From assembly GCF_000253115.1 (NCBI RefSeq), contig NC_014145.1, positions 1,364,001 to 1,428,000 of the forward strand: DNA of 64,000 nucleotides, in the 5' to 3' direction. A program made the translations under genes and the position numbers. The notes below the pieces were generated by a model that saw only the letters and a list, made by a program, of their open reading frames with translations, made no database searches and was not told the DNA's origin. Below are positions 24,296 to 32,979 of the stretch, piece after piece (the first letter of the stretch is position 1; every line of letters begins with the position of its first letter). The stretch is from Thiomonas arsenitoxydans. Its GTDB lineage: Bacteria; Pseudomonadota; Gammaproteobacteria; Burkholderiales; Burkholderiaceae_C.

Positions 24296-26239
24296 ATGGC
24301 ATCCGATCCTTCACAACCGGAGCACAGCGCGGCGCTGCTGGCGCAGGTCGCGGCGTTGCCGCATCTGCCCGGCGTTTATCGCTACTTCGCGGCCGATGGC
24401 AGTCTGCTCTACGTGGGCAAGGCGCGCGATCTGCGCAAGCGCGTGTCGAGCTACTTCCAGAAAGATCATGGCGGCACGCGCATCGGGCTGATGGTGTCGC
24501 GCATTCATCGGCTCGACACCACGGTCACCCGCACCGAGGCCGAGGCGCTGCTGCTCGAAAACAACCTGATCAAGACGCAGCATCCGCGCTACAACATTCT
24601 GTTCCGCGACGACAAGTCTTACCCGTATTTGCAGATCACCACGGCGCACGAATACCCGCGCGTGGCGTATTACCGCGGTGCGACCGACCGCAAGCAGCAG
24701 TATTTCGGCCCCTATCCAAACGCCTGGTCGGTGAAGGAAAGCATCGCGGTGCTGCAAAAGGTGTTTCAGTTGCGCACTTGCGAGGACACGGTGTTTTCCA
24801 ACCGCAGTCGGCCCTGCCTGCTGCACCAGATTCACCGCTGCACGGCGCCCTGCGTGGGCAAGATCAGCGCGGCGGACTATGCGCGCGACGTGCAGCATGC
24901 AGTGCGCTTTTTGCGTGGCGATCACGGGGTGGTGATGGGCGATCTGCAGTTGCAGATGCAGTCGCTCTCCGACGCGCTGCGTTTCGAGGAGGCCGCTGTG
25001 CTGCGCGACCAGATCGCCGCGCTCTCAGGCGTACTGCAGCAGCAAAGCATGGAAGTGGGCAGCGCCGAAGACGTGGACATCCTGGCCGTGGCGCTCAAGG
25101 GAGGTCGGGCCTGCGTCAACCTCGCCATGGTGCGCGGCGGTCGGCATCTGGGCGACCGGGCCTACTTTCCCAGCCAAGTTCAGGCGGCGTTGGAGTTGGG
25201 CGACGACCTGGCGGATGGCGTCGCCCCCGAACAGGGCGCTCCCGGCCAGGCCGCGCAGCGGGTGCTGCAGGCTTTTGTCGCGCAGCATTACCTGCAGATG
25301 GCGCCGCCGCCGGTTCTGGTGTGCGACTTGCCCGTCGAGCCGGAATTGCTCGATGCCCTGGGCGAACACGCTGGGCATCGCATGCAGCAGGTCACGCAGC
25401 CGCGCGGTCAGCGGCGCGACTGGCTGGAAATGGCACAAAAAGGCGCGCAGATCGCGCTGACACGCTTGCTCGCGGAAGAAGGCTCGCAGCGCGAGCGCAC
25501 CTTTGCCTTGGCGCAGGCGCTTGGCCTGGGCGCCGAACAGGCCGAAGGCTTGCGCGCGGAATGCTTCGACATCAGCCATACCGCGGGCGAGGCCACGCAG
25601 GCGTCTTGCGTGGTGTACGCCGAACACGCCATGCAGCCGTCGCAATACCGGCGGTTTCGCATCAACGACATCACGCCGGGCGACGACTACGCCGCGATGC
25701 GCCAGGTGCTCACCCGGCGCTATAAGCGCGTTGCCGAGGCGCAGGCCCAGGGGGCGTTTGCTGCCGACGGCGAAACGCCTAGCGATGCACGCCTGCCCGA
25801 TCTGGTGCTGGTCGATGGCGGTCGCGGGCAGGTGACCATGGCGCGCGAGGTGTTCACCGAGCTCGGTCTGGATCTCAGCGTGATCGTTGGCGTGGAAAAA
25901 GGCGAGGGCCGCAAGGTCGGTCTGGAGGAACTGGTGTTTGCCGACGGCCGCCCCAAGCTGACGCTACCGGCCGATAGCGCCGCCCTCATGCTGGTGGCGC
26001 AAATCCGCGACGAGGCGCACCGCTTTGCCATCACCGGCATGCGAGCGGCGCGCGCCAAGGTGCGCACGGGCGGTTCGCGGCTCGAAGACATTCCCGGCAT
26101 CGGCCCCAAGCGCCGCGCCAAGCTGCTGGCGCGGTTTGGCGGCATTCGCGGCGTCGAGGCCGCCAGCGAAGACGACCTGATGACGGTGGACGGCATCTCT
26201 CGCGAACTCGCCCACCTGCTTTACAAGGCGCTGCACTAA
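24296..26239 (+). CDS. uvrC: Excinuclease ABC subunit C
   Basis: This 647-residue nuclease makes the 3' and 5' incisions in nucleotide-excision repair with UvrAB. The N-terminal GIY-YIG domain ([20 protein letters not shown]), UVR helix pair ([20 protein letters not shown]), UvrC RNase H-like endonuclease domain ([11 protein letters not shown] ... [14 protein letters not shown]) and a C-terminal tandem HhH ([18 protein letters not shown]) appear in order. Full length. pgsA, its frequent downstream neighbour in proteobacteria, lies about 14.5 kb away here. Confidence 0.97.
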   Translation: MASDPSQPEHSAALLAQVAALPHLPGVYRYFAADGSLLYVGKARDLRKRVSSYFQKDHGGTRIGLMVSRIHRLDTTVTRTEAEALLLENNLIKTQHPRYNILFRDDKSYPYLQITTAHEYPRVAYYRGATDRKQQYFGPYPNAWSVKESIAVLQKVFQLRTCEDTVFSNRSRPCLLHQIHRCTAPCVGKISAADYARDVQHAVRFLRGDHGVVMGDLQLQMQSLSDALRFEEAAVLRDQIAALSGVLQQQSMEVGSAEDVDILAVALKGGRACVNLAMVRGGRHLGDRAYFPSQVQAALELGDDLADGVAPEQGAPGQAAQRVLQAFVAQHYLQMAPPPVLVCDLPVEPELLDALGEHAGHRMQQVTQPRGQRRDWLEMAQKGAQIALTRLLAEEGSQRERTFALAQALGLGAEQAEGLRAECFDISHTAGEATQASCVVYAEHAMQPSQYRRFRINDITPGDDYAAMRQVLTRRYKRVAEAQAQGAFAADGETPSDARLPDLVLVDGGRGQVTMAREVFTELGLDLSVIVGVEKGEGRKVGLEELVFADGRPKLTLPADSAALMLVAQIRDEAHRFAITGMRAARAKVRTGGSRLEDIPGIGPKRRAKLLARFGGIRGVEAASEDDLMTVDGISRELAHLLYKALH

Positions 26240-26259
26240 AAAAGTGAGCGCATCGTGAC

Positions 26260-26751
26260 TTATCGGGCTGCTGACTGGGTCGCGTGCGTTTTGTGCAGCG
26301 AGGCCTTGTATAACGCGACGACTTCCGTGAACTGCTCGGGGTTCAGCAGAGTGCGCATCCTGTCCACGCAGCCCGCGCGCATGGCCACCAGCGCGGCTTC
26401 CTGCTTGCCGATCTCTTCGATCAGGGCTTGACGCTCGGGGGTGTCGCCCATGCCATCCAACAGCGCAGCGCGCAGTTGCAGGCGGGTGTTGGCCAGCTTG
26501 TCTTCAGCGGCCTGGCGTTTGGCGGGTGCCGTCTTGAGCCATTGGGCAAACTGCTCTTGCTGGGCGGCATCGAGCTTGAGCGCTTTTTCGTGCTGTTTGA
26601 TGATGGGAACCAGCGCGATGACCGGCTCGCCCAGGTCATAGGCGGGGCGTTCGGCTCGGGCGGACTGCATCGGGGCGACGAAGCCGAGTAAGGAACAGAG
26701 AAAGAACGCGGCTGCGCTGCGCTTGAAGCGTTGTTGGGTGGAAGTCAGCAT
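26260..26751 (-). CDS. Exported Spy/CpxP-like helical protein, function unknown
   Basis: The 163-residue product has a signal peptide with cleavage near SARAERPAY, then an almost entirely helical, charged mature part (LKLDAAQQEQFAQWLKTAP, MRTLLNPEQFTEVVALYKAS). The spacing and the LxxxQ-type segments resemble periplasmic Spy/CpxP/LTXXQ proteins, which act as chaperones or metal sensors. One cysteine (RAGCVDRM) is present. It is convergent with uvrC, 20 bp from its stop, and has no partner gene. Confidence 0.55.
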   Translation of the reverse strand: MLTSTQQRFKRSAAAFFLCSLLGFVAPMQSARAERPAYDLGEPVIALVPIIKQHEKALKLDAAQQEQFAQWLKTAPAKRQAAEDKLANTRLQLRAALLDGMGDTPERQALIEEIGKQEAALVAMRAGCVDRMRTLLNPEQFTEVVALYKASLHKTHATQSAAR

Positions 26752-26947
26752 GGCAATCTCCTATGGCTCTGTTGATGCAAAAGGCAGCACGTAAATATGA
26801 ATGTAATCAGATGTATCAGATTGTCTGTTGATCTCACACAAAAACCGGAGTTGTGCGGCAAAGGGCCGCAGGTTTGTTCATCGATACGGTAAAAGCGCCT
26901 TGGGGGTATCCGTTGCGGTTGAAATTCCCCCCACCCCGAATTCCGAA

Positions 26948-26961
26948 TTGATATAGATCAA
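26948..26961. promoter_or_regulatory. FNR/ANR box 1 (perfect consensus)
   Basis: TTGATATAGATCAA matches the FNR/ANR consensus TTGAT-N4-ATCAA exactly. It lies about 295 bp upstream of the CydA-like operon, in a 505-bp region (26752-27256) with no convincing gene. Confidence 0.65.
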
Positions 26962-27156
26962 GCGCCCGTTTTGTGCTGCCGCCGCTACGGCACGCAACCC
27001 GTCTAGGCTTCGCCCTGCCTGCATCAGGAGGGTGCGTTGCTGAAGCCTGAACTCCAGTGTGGTGAACCGTCGCGTGTGGATTAGCGGCGGCGCCAATCGG
27101 GGTCATTTCGGCCGGGCATTCAGGGTTTTCCCAGCGGCGTTTTGTCATCTTGTTCC

Positions 27157-27170
27157 CTGATCTATATCAG
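27157..27170. promoter_or_regulatory. FNR/ANR box 2 (near consensus)
   Basis: CTGATCTATATCAG keeps the TGAT-N4-ATCA core of an FNR/ANR site in a perfectly symmetric frame. It lies 86 bp upstream of the start codon of the CydA-like/cytochrome c gene, a plausible place for activation of that operon at low oxygen. Confidence 0.6.
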
Positions 27171-27256
27171 CGAATACTGATGTACGGATAGAAACCTGAC
27201 GGCCAGCGGCGTCAAGACCGTGATCCACCGTCGACACATTGCTTGAAGGAGTTTGT

Positions 27257-28738
27257 ATGTCTGAGTTGCTTGGCATTTACCCGACGTGGTACGTGCCCCA
27301 AATTGGCACGGCCTGGGTGATGGGCATCATCGGCACGATTCATGTGCTGGCGTCCAACACCTCGGTTGGCGCCGCTGTGTTGTTTGCCCTGCTGGAGAGC
27401 CGGTCGGTGCGTGAGAACAAGCCGGAAATCATGCAGTACATCAAGAAGTACGGCATGTTTCTGCTGGTGTTTTCGTACATCTGGGGCTCGGTCACCGGTC
27501 CTGGCATCTGGTATTCCACCACGGTTGCCAGCCCGCGCGGCATTTCCGCGCTGATCCACAATTTCGTCTGGGCCTGGGCCACCGAGTGGGTGTTTTTCAC
27601 CGTGGAGGTGATCGGGGTTTACGCGCTGGTCTACACCATCGGCAAGATCGATCCGAAAACGCACCTGAAAATCACCTGGACATTCGTGGTGAGTTCTGTG
27701 GCCACGCTGGTGCTGATCATCGGCATCCTGTCGTTCATGATGTGGCCGGGCAGCGACCGCTGGTATCTCACCGGCTCGGTGTTCGATGCGTTCTACAACT
27801 TGAACTTTGCCGCGCAGCTTGCCGATCGGGGCTTCCTGATGCTCACCTCGGCCGCAGTGGTGGGTAGCATCATCGTCGCCGCCATCCCCAAAGGGGATCC
27901 GCTGCGGCGAGACGTGGGGCAGACCGTAGCCAGACTCGGTCTCACCGGTCTGATCGGCGGGGCGCTGTCATTCATGTGGTACGTCGCCACGCTGCCACCC
28001 AATGCGCTGGTCATCCTCAAGGACCGGATGCCGCATTGGTTTGGTTATGTCGATGTCCGCGTCACCACCTTCGTGCCGCTGATGGTCACGTCGCTGCTGA
28101 TTGGCGCCTATCTGCTCTGGATCTATCTCAAGCCGCAAGCGGTGCGCGTGCCCTTGGCTGCAGCCATGGTGGTCATCCTGCTGGTCGCGGGAATCTGGCC
28201 GGAAGAACGCACCCGCGAAACCCTGCGCAAACCCTGGGTGGTGGGGCAATATATGTACTCCAACCAGACCATCGGGCGCGACGTGCCGGGCCTGGGCATC
28301 AAGGACGAAGTGCCCATCATCGCCAAAGAGGGTCTGCTCAAGGCGGCAGCCTTCGTGCCGGCCGATCTGCGGGTGATCACACCGCAGAACCAAATGGAGG
28401 CCGGGCGATTGCTGGCGGTGATGTCCTGCGCCAACTGCCATTCGATCAACAAGGACGGTCCGCTGCGCCCGTTGCCCAAGCTGCTGCACGGCACGACGGA
28501 CGTGGCGATGATCCAGGGCTTCCTAGCCGGGCCGCTCGCTCATGGCACGGTGCCTTACATGCCCAAGATCGATCTGCCCGGTGACGAGCAAAAGGCCCTC
28601 GCCACCTTCCTGGCTGCCGTCAATGCCGGCACGGTGGACGCCGAGGGTCGTCTGATCGCTCGTGCGCCCATTGCGGCGCCGCTGCGCACCGCGGTGGCGC
28701 AAGCCGCTGATCAGCAACCTACCCAAGCAAAGGACTGA
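27257..28738 (+). CDS. CydA-like quinol/cytochrome oxidase subunit with C-terminal cytochrome c domain
   Basis: This 493-residue protein has about nine predicted membrane helices and then a soluble domain with one heme c site, C391-x2-C394-H395. The membrane part resembles CydA of cytochrome bd: an early helix with TIHVLASNTSVGAAVLFALL, then VTGPGIWYSTT and an acidic helix (WATEWVFFTVEVIGVYALV). Canonical CydA is not fused to cytochrome c, so this is a divergent bd-superfamily member. The ATG at 27257 has AAGGAG at 27245-27250. It is the first gene of a three-gene operon preceded by two FNR-type boxes. Confidence 0.75.
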   Translation: MSELLGIYPTWYVPQIGTAWVMGIIGTIHVLASNTSVGAAVLFALLESRSVRENKPEIMQYIKKYGMFLLVFSYIWGSVTGPGIWYSTTVASPRGISALIHNFVWAWATEWVFFTVEVIGVYALVYTIGKIDPKTHLKITWTFVVSSVATLVLIIGILSFMMWPGSDRWYLTGSVFDAFYNLNFAAQLADRGFLMLTSAAVVGSIIVAAIPKGDPLRRDVGQTVARLGLTGLIGGALSFMWYVATLPPNALVILKDRMPHWFGYVDVRVTTFVPLMVTSLLIGAYLLWIYLKPQAVRVPLAAAMVVILLVAGIWPEERTRETLRKPWVVGQYMYSNQTIGRDVPGLGIKDEVPIIAKEGLLKAAAFVPADLRVITPQNQMEAGRLLAVMSCANCHSINKDGPLRPLPKLLHGTTDVAMIQGFLAGPLAHGTVPYMPKIDLPGDEQKALATFLAAVNAGTVDAEGRLIARAPIAAPLRTAVAQAADQQPTQAKD

Positions 28739-28742
28739 CATC

Positions 28743-29987
28743 ATGGATAACGCTTCCGTTTCCGCCATGCTGCACGCCTTGCAGGACCCGGCTGGTCTGC
28801 CAGCGCCTGCGTGGATTTTCCAGTATCTCAATGTGCTGACCTGGTCGTTTCACATCGCCTTCGTCAATCTGTCTCTAGGCTCGGGACTGCTGGCCATCAT
28901 CGCTTTCATGCGCCGCCAGCAGCCCGCCTGGGCGCGGCTGTCGGTGGCGATGACCGGGGTGGCCAAGATCGCCGTGTCGATGGCCATCGTGCTGGGTGTG
29001 GCGCCGCTGCTGTTCACCCAGACGATTTATGACCCGTCCTGGTACACCAGCAATGTGCTGTCGGCATTCTGGGTGATCTTTTTCATCTTCACCCTGGGGA
29101 TTGGCTACACCATGTGGTTCGTGTTCTATTTCAAGAACCACGACGTGTCGCATGCCGCCCAAGCCCCGGACACCACCGTGTGGTGGGCCACCGGCGCGCT
29201 CTCCCTGCTGATTTTCGACGGCTTCATCATGCATGTGCTGTCGTATCAGGGGCTGTTTCCGCAGAAGTGGATGCAGTGGTACGCCCCGCAAGGCGTGCCG
29301 GTGATGAACGGCATGGGCATTCACGCCTTCGAGTTGCCGCGCTTCGCGTTCTTCATCGTCATGTCGCTGACCATGACCGGGGTGTTTCTGCTGGGCTACG
29401 CACGCTATTTCCGCGCCCGAGACGACTTTCCCAGTGACTATCTGGACCTGGCGCACCGTATTGGCGTGAAGACCGCTTACTGGGGTGTGGCGCTGCAACT
29501 CATCACCGGCCTGCTCTGGGCCTGGGGGCTACCTGCCTACATGCAGGTGTTCACCCAGCCGCTGTTCTGGCTCACCCTGCTGCTGATCGTCGGCGTGGTG
29601 CTTTACGCGCGGCAAGTGCCCGTGGGGGGATCCGCCCTGCAGGCGTATTCAGCCATGGCGTTTTACGCCTTGATGGCCCTGGTTGTCTCGGTGGACCGCG
29701 AGGCGCTACGCGTGGCTTATCTGGCTCCATTCCACTACGACCTCGCCTCGAAACCGCACTACGAGTGGGGCGCAGTGGTCTGGTTCTTCGCCACTTTTGT
29801 CGCGGTGGGCGGCTCTCTCGTGGCGTTCTACACCACCATGCTGTGGAAAGCCGGCAAGGTCAAAGGGCTTTACACCGCAGATCGCACCGTATCCCGTCTG
29901 GGCGATGTGGCGGTCTGGATCAACTGGACCTGGATGGCCTCATTCTTCGCCATCGGCGTGTGGGCCTATGTGCGCAACATCCTTTGA
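28743..29987 (+). CDS. Second CydA-like membrane subunit
   Basis: This 414-residue integral membrane protein has about nine helices. Its early helix WSFHIAFVNLSLGSGLLAI carries a histidine placed as in the first subunit, and the following TQTIYDPSWYTSN loop also recalls CydA. It therefore looks like a paralogue of the upstream protein without the cytochrome c domain, instead of a CydB. It starts 4 bp after the upstream stop, implying a heterodimer made in equal amounts. A CydA/CydA-like pairing is known in some divergent bd-family lineages; assignment here is inference. Confidence 0.65.
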   Translation: MDNASVSAMLHALQDPAGLPAPAWIFQYLNVLTWSFHIAFVNLSLGSGLLAIIAFMRRQQPAWARLSVAMTGVAKIAVSMAIVLGVAPLLFTQTIYDPSWYTSNVLSAFWVIFFIFTLGIGYTMWFVFYFKNHDVSHAAQAPDTTVWWATGALSLLIFDGFIMHVLSYQGLFPQKWMQWYAPQGVPVMNGMGIHAFELPRFAFFIVMSLTMTGVFLLGYARYFRARDDFPSDYLDLAHRIGVKTAYWGVALQLITGLLWAWGLPAYMQVFTQPLFWLTLLLIVGVVLYARQVPVGGSALQAYSAMAFYALMALVVSVDREALRVAYLAPFHYDLASKPHYEWGAVVWFFATFVAVGGSLVAFYTTMLWKAGKVKGLYTADRTVSRLGDVAVWINWTWMASFFAIGVWAYVRNIL

Positions 29988-30017
29988 TGTGCGCCCCTGA
30001 ATTTGGAACTCTCCATC

Positions 30018-30338
30018 ATGACTCTTTTGAAATCTCTCTCCCTGACCGTCGCGGGCGTCTTGTTCACCGTCGGCATGGCCCAGGCCGCACCGTCGGCCGC
30101 GATCAGCGCCAAATTCGGCGTGTGCTTTGCCTGTCACGGCGTTGATGGTCATGCCATCCTGCCGACCTATCCCAACCTGGCGGGCCAGAACAAAGACTAT
30201 CTGGTTCAGACCCTCAGGGAATTCCGCGACGGCAAGCGTCCCAATGATGTCATGGGGCCGATGGCCAAGCCACTGAGCAACAACGATATCGACGAAGTGG
30301 CGATGTACTTCGCCGACATCAAACCGGGGAAGAAGTAA
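30018..30338 (+). CDS. Small periplasmic class I cytochrome c
   Basis: The product is 106 residues with a signal peptide (cleavage near AQAAPSA), a heme motif C36-FA-C39-H40, and a likely axial Met in GPMAKPLSNNDI. Size and the GVDGHAILPTYPNLAGQ segment match c553/c4-half-type cytochromes. It follows the second CydA-like gene by 30 bp and is likely the electron donor to, or third subunit of, that complex. Its 3' end overlaps the convergent outer-membrane factor gene by 20 bp. Confidence 0.88.
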   Translation: MTLLKSLSLTVAGVLFTVGMAQAAPSAAISAKFGVCFACHGVDGHAILPTYPNLAGQNKDYLVQTLREFRDGKRPNDVMGPMAKPLSNNDIDEVAMYFADIKPGKK

Positions 30339-31929
30339 GCCCAGCAGACGATGCGGCAGGCGCAGGCGCATGGGTTGGCGTCTGCACCCGCACCCGCACC
30401 CGCACCCGCACCCGCACCCGCACCCGCACCCGCACCCGCACCTGCACCTGTGTCTGTGGCTGCAGCCCGCCGCCCAGCGCCTGATAGAGCAGGGCGGTGT
30501 CGTTCAGGCGCGCAGCCTGCGCGGCGATTAGGCCGATGCGGGTCTGTTGTAGCTGTTGTTGCGCGGTGAGCAGTTGCAGCGCGCTGGCTGTGCCTAGCGC
30601 GTATTGCTGCTCCACCAGTTGCAGCGAAGTTTGCGCCCAGGCTTCGGCCGCGCTCTGTGCCTGCAAGGCTTGGGCGTCGTGTTCCAGCGAGCGCAGCACA
30701 TCAGCCACCTGCCGCAAGCCTTGCAGTACAGTTTCGCGGTAGTTGGCGGCTGCAGCATCAAAGCCGGCCTCTGCAGCGCGTGCCTCGGCCTTCAGCCCGG
30801 GTTTGAACAAAGGCTGGGCCAACTGCCCGGCCACTCCCCAGATCAATGAACCACTGCCGAACAGACTGGCCGCGGTCAGCGCCTGGCTGCCCAGGTTCGC
30901 ACTCAGAGTGAGCTGCGGGTATTGTTTGGACACCGTCACGCCGATCTGCGCGCTGGCGGCGTGCAGCAAGGCTTCGGCCGCGAGGATGTCGGGCCGCTGA
31001 CGCACCAGCTCAGACGGCAGACTCAGCGGTAAATCGGCGGGCAGGTTGAAGTCGTCCAAGGTGAAACGCGGATTCTTCGCCGTGCCGGGTTCTTGCCCGC
31101 TGAGCACGGCCAGCAAATGGACCGCCTGGTCAGCGCTGTTGCGCAGCGGGGCGATGCTGGCGCGAGTTTGTTCCATCTGGGTTTGCAGCGTGGCGATGTC
31201 CGAGGCCGTGGCCACGCCGAGACGTTCGCGCGCGCGGGTGATTTCAAGCTGCTCCTGCTGCGTTGCCAGCATTTTCTGCAGTGCGTCGATCTGAGCGGCC
31301 AGCAGTGCCTGCTTCACGGCCGTGGCGACCACGGCTCCAGCCAGACTGAGTTGCGCAGAATCGAGCTGGTAACGCCGCCATTCGGTCTGTGCCGCCAGTG
31401 CTTCGAGCGCGCGACGGTTGCCGCCGGAAAGATCAAAGGCGTAGCTCACGCCAACCCCCGCGTTGTACAAGTCGTAGCGCCGCTCCCCGCCGGGTAGTCC
31501 CATGGCCGCGCTGTTGTTCTGCAAGGTCTGCGCCCCGAGCGTGGCGCTGACCTGTGGATAAAGGGTGGAGCCGCTTTGCGCGGCATAGGTTTCGCGCGCC
31601 TGTCGCAGCGTGGACTGCGCTGCGGCGATGGTCGGGCTGTGCTGCAGAGACTGCACGACCAGGGCGTCGAGCTTGGGTGAAGCAAATGCCTTCCACCACA
31701 TTGCGGCCACGGGTTGACCCGCGATGAACTGCTGCGCGCCACCCAGCTCGCCGGGCGTCGAAGCCGTGCGGGCGGGCGGCTTACCGCTGGTGTACGACAT
31801 GGCCTGTGGAGCGGGCGGCGTTTTGAAATCCGGCCCAGCGGCGCAGCCTGCCAGCAAGGCACAGACGATGAGCGGCCAGGGCCGCGGAGCGTGGGGAATC
31901 AAAGGCATCAAAGGCGCGGTACGCATCAT
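30319..31929 (-). CDS. Outer-membrane factor lipoprotein (TolC/NodT-type efflux)
   Basis: This 536-residue protein has a lipoprotein signal with lipobox LLAGC (Cys29) followed by two OEP repeats (coiled-coil barrel halves), including LPLSLPSELVRQRPDILAAE and QYALGTASALQLLTAQQQLQQ. It would form the exit duct of the adjacent ABC/adaptor exporter. The C-terminus carries an odd tail: roughly ten Val-Arg repeats encoded by a hexanucleotide array, then TPTHAPAPAASSAG. Its start overlaps the DUF1971 gene end by 4 bp. Confidence 0.9.
   Translation of the reverse strand: MMRTAPLMPLIPHAPRPWPLIVCALLAGCAAGPDFKTPPAPQAMSYTSGKPPARTASTPGELGGAQQFIAGQPVAAMWWKAFASPKLDALVVQSLQHSPTIAAAQSTLRQARETYAAQSGSTLYPQVSATLGAQTLQNNSAAMGLPGGERRYDLYNAGVGVSYAFDLSGGNRRALEALAAQTEWRRYQLDSAQLSLAGAVVATAVKQALLAAQIDALQKMLATQQEQLEITRARERLGVATASDIATLQTQMEQTRASIAPLRNSADQAVHLLAVLSGQEPGTAKNPRFTLDDFNLPADLPLSLPSELVRQRPDILAAEALLHAASAQIGVTVSKQYPQLTLSANLGSQALTAASLFGSGSLIWGVAGQLAQPLFKPGLKAEARAAEAGFDAAAANYRETVLQGLRQVADVLRSLEHDAQALQAQSAAEAWAQTSLQLVEQQYALGTASALQLLTAQQQLQQTRIGLIAAQAARLNDTALLYQALGGGLQPQTQVQVRVRVRVRVRVRVRVRVRVQTPTHAPAPAASSAGLTSSPV
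30385..30450. repeat. Hexanucleotide tandem repeat (CACCCG)9 plus two CACCTG units
   Basis: Nine perfect CACCCG units (30385-30438) are followed by two CACCTG variants. The array lies in frame near the 3' end of the leftward outer-membrane factor gene, where it encodes an alternating Val-Arg tail. Unit gain or loss would change tail length without a frameshift. Confidence 0.95.
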
Positions 31930-32243
31930 GCAGGGCTTTCGGCAGAGGGTTGGGTCACATCGGGATGGGCATGAAACTCGACATAAAAGCGCACCGGGCC
32001 GATGGGGGCCACTTCATGCGGTACGGTCGGCTCGACGATGCCGGGTTTGTCGGGCGTGAGCAGATGTCGTTCGGGCACGGTTGCGAGAATGCGGTATTCC
32101 AGCAAGCCCTGGGTGACGTGGATCACGCCCCAGACGCCGGGTTTGGTGGTGTGTTCCTTGAGCAGGCCCTTGGGTATCGTGGATTCGGTGAACTCGGGCG
32201 TGCGGCGGTAGGGGCGCACATCTGCGGGTAGGTTTTTCAACAT
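31926..32243 (-). CDS. DUF1971/YeaR-like cupin-type protein
   Basis: This 105-residue cytoplasmic protein opens MLKNLPADVRPYRRTPEFTE and contains KPGVWGVIHVTQGLLEYRIL and PHEVAPIGPVRFYVEFH. This matches the DUF1971 family, which includes E. coli YeaR. Family members bind metal in a cupin fold and are often linked to nitrate, NO or tellurite responses. It is embedded in an exporter operon, overlapping the outer-membrane factor start by 4 bp and 23 bp downstream of the ATPase. Its role there is not evident. Confidence 0.75.
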   Translation of the reverse strand: MLKNLPADVRPYRRTPEFTESTIPKGLLKEHTTKPGVWGVIHVTQGLLEYRILATVPERHLLTPDKPGIVEPTVPHEVAPIGPVRFYVEFHAHPDVTQPSAESPA

Positions 32244-32266
32244 GGGAGAACTCCTTCCTATGCGGT

Positions 32267-32977
32267 TCAGTCGAAGCCCCGTCCTTCGCCGGCTTCCTCG
32301 TGGGTCACGCCGTCGCGGATGTGATAGATGCGCTTGAAGGTGGGGATGATCTTTTCGTCGTGGGTGACGACGATGATGGCGGTCTGGTAGCGCTTGGCCA
32401 TGTCGCCCAGGATGCGGATCACCGCCAGCGCGCGCACGCTGTCGAGCGGCGCAGTGGGCTCATCGGCGAGGATCACCGGCGGACGGTTGACCAGGCCGCG
32501 GGCGATGGCCACGCGCTGCTGCTCGCCGCCGGAGAGCTGCGAGGGCATGGCCTTGGCGCGGTGCTGCACGTCGAGCGCGGTGAGCAGTTCCAGCGCACGC
32601 TGGCGCGCTTTGCCGTTGGGTTCGCCAGCGAGCATGGGCAGCAGCGCGACGTTGTCGGTGACGTCGAGGAAGGGAATGAGATACGGCGCCTGGAACACGA
32701 AGCCGATCTTGTCGCGGCGCAGGGCGCGCAGGTCGCGAATCTTCCAGCCGTCGTCGTAGATCACCTCGTTGCCCAGAGTCATGCGCCCGGCGGTCGGCTC
32801 GATCACCGCGCCCAGACACTTCAGCAGGGTGCTCTTGCCCGAGCCCGAGGGGCCGACCAGCCCGACCACTTCACCCGGCGCGACCTCCATGTCCACGCCC
32901 TTGAGCGCGTCCACCGCGGTGTCGCCGCTGCCGTAGCGCTTTTTCAGGCCTTCGATGCGGATGCCTCTGCCTGTCAT
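32267..32977 (-). CDS. ABC transporter ATP-binding protein (MacB/LolD/DevA type)
   Basis: The 236-residue ATPase has Walker [15 protein letters not shown]-loop [12 protein letters not shown], signature [16 protein letters not shown], Walker [14 protein letters not shown] and a switch histidine in [10 protein letters not shown]. The ATG at 32977 follows a GGAGG box. It pairs with the FtsX-type permease immediately upstream in transcription (2-bp gap), forming a mechanotransmission-type exporter with the HlyD adaptor. Confidence 0.95.
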   Translation of the reverse strand: MTGRGIRIEGLKKRYGSGDTAVDALKGVDMEVAPGEVVGLVGPSGSGKSTLLKCLGAVIEPTAGRMTLGNEVIYDDGWKIRDLRALRRDKIGFVFQAPYLIPFLDVTDNVALLPMLAGEPNGKARQRALELLTALDVQHRAKAMPSQLSGGEQQRVAIARGLVNRPPVILADEPTAPLDSVRALAVIRILGDMAKRYQTAIIVVTHDEKIIPTFKRIYHIRDGVTHEEAGEGRGFD

Positions 32978-32979
32978 GG

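Noticed and set aside
26834..27148. A 104-codon minus-strand frame in the region before the oxidase operon
   Set aside because: No homology, no Shine-Dalgarno, and it overlaps a perfect FNR box; more likely regulatory DNA.
30385..30450. Phase-variable on/off switch in the outer-membrane factor gene
   Set aside because: The unit is 6 bp, so slippage cannot shift frame; only tail length can vary.
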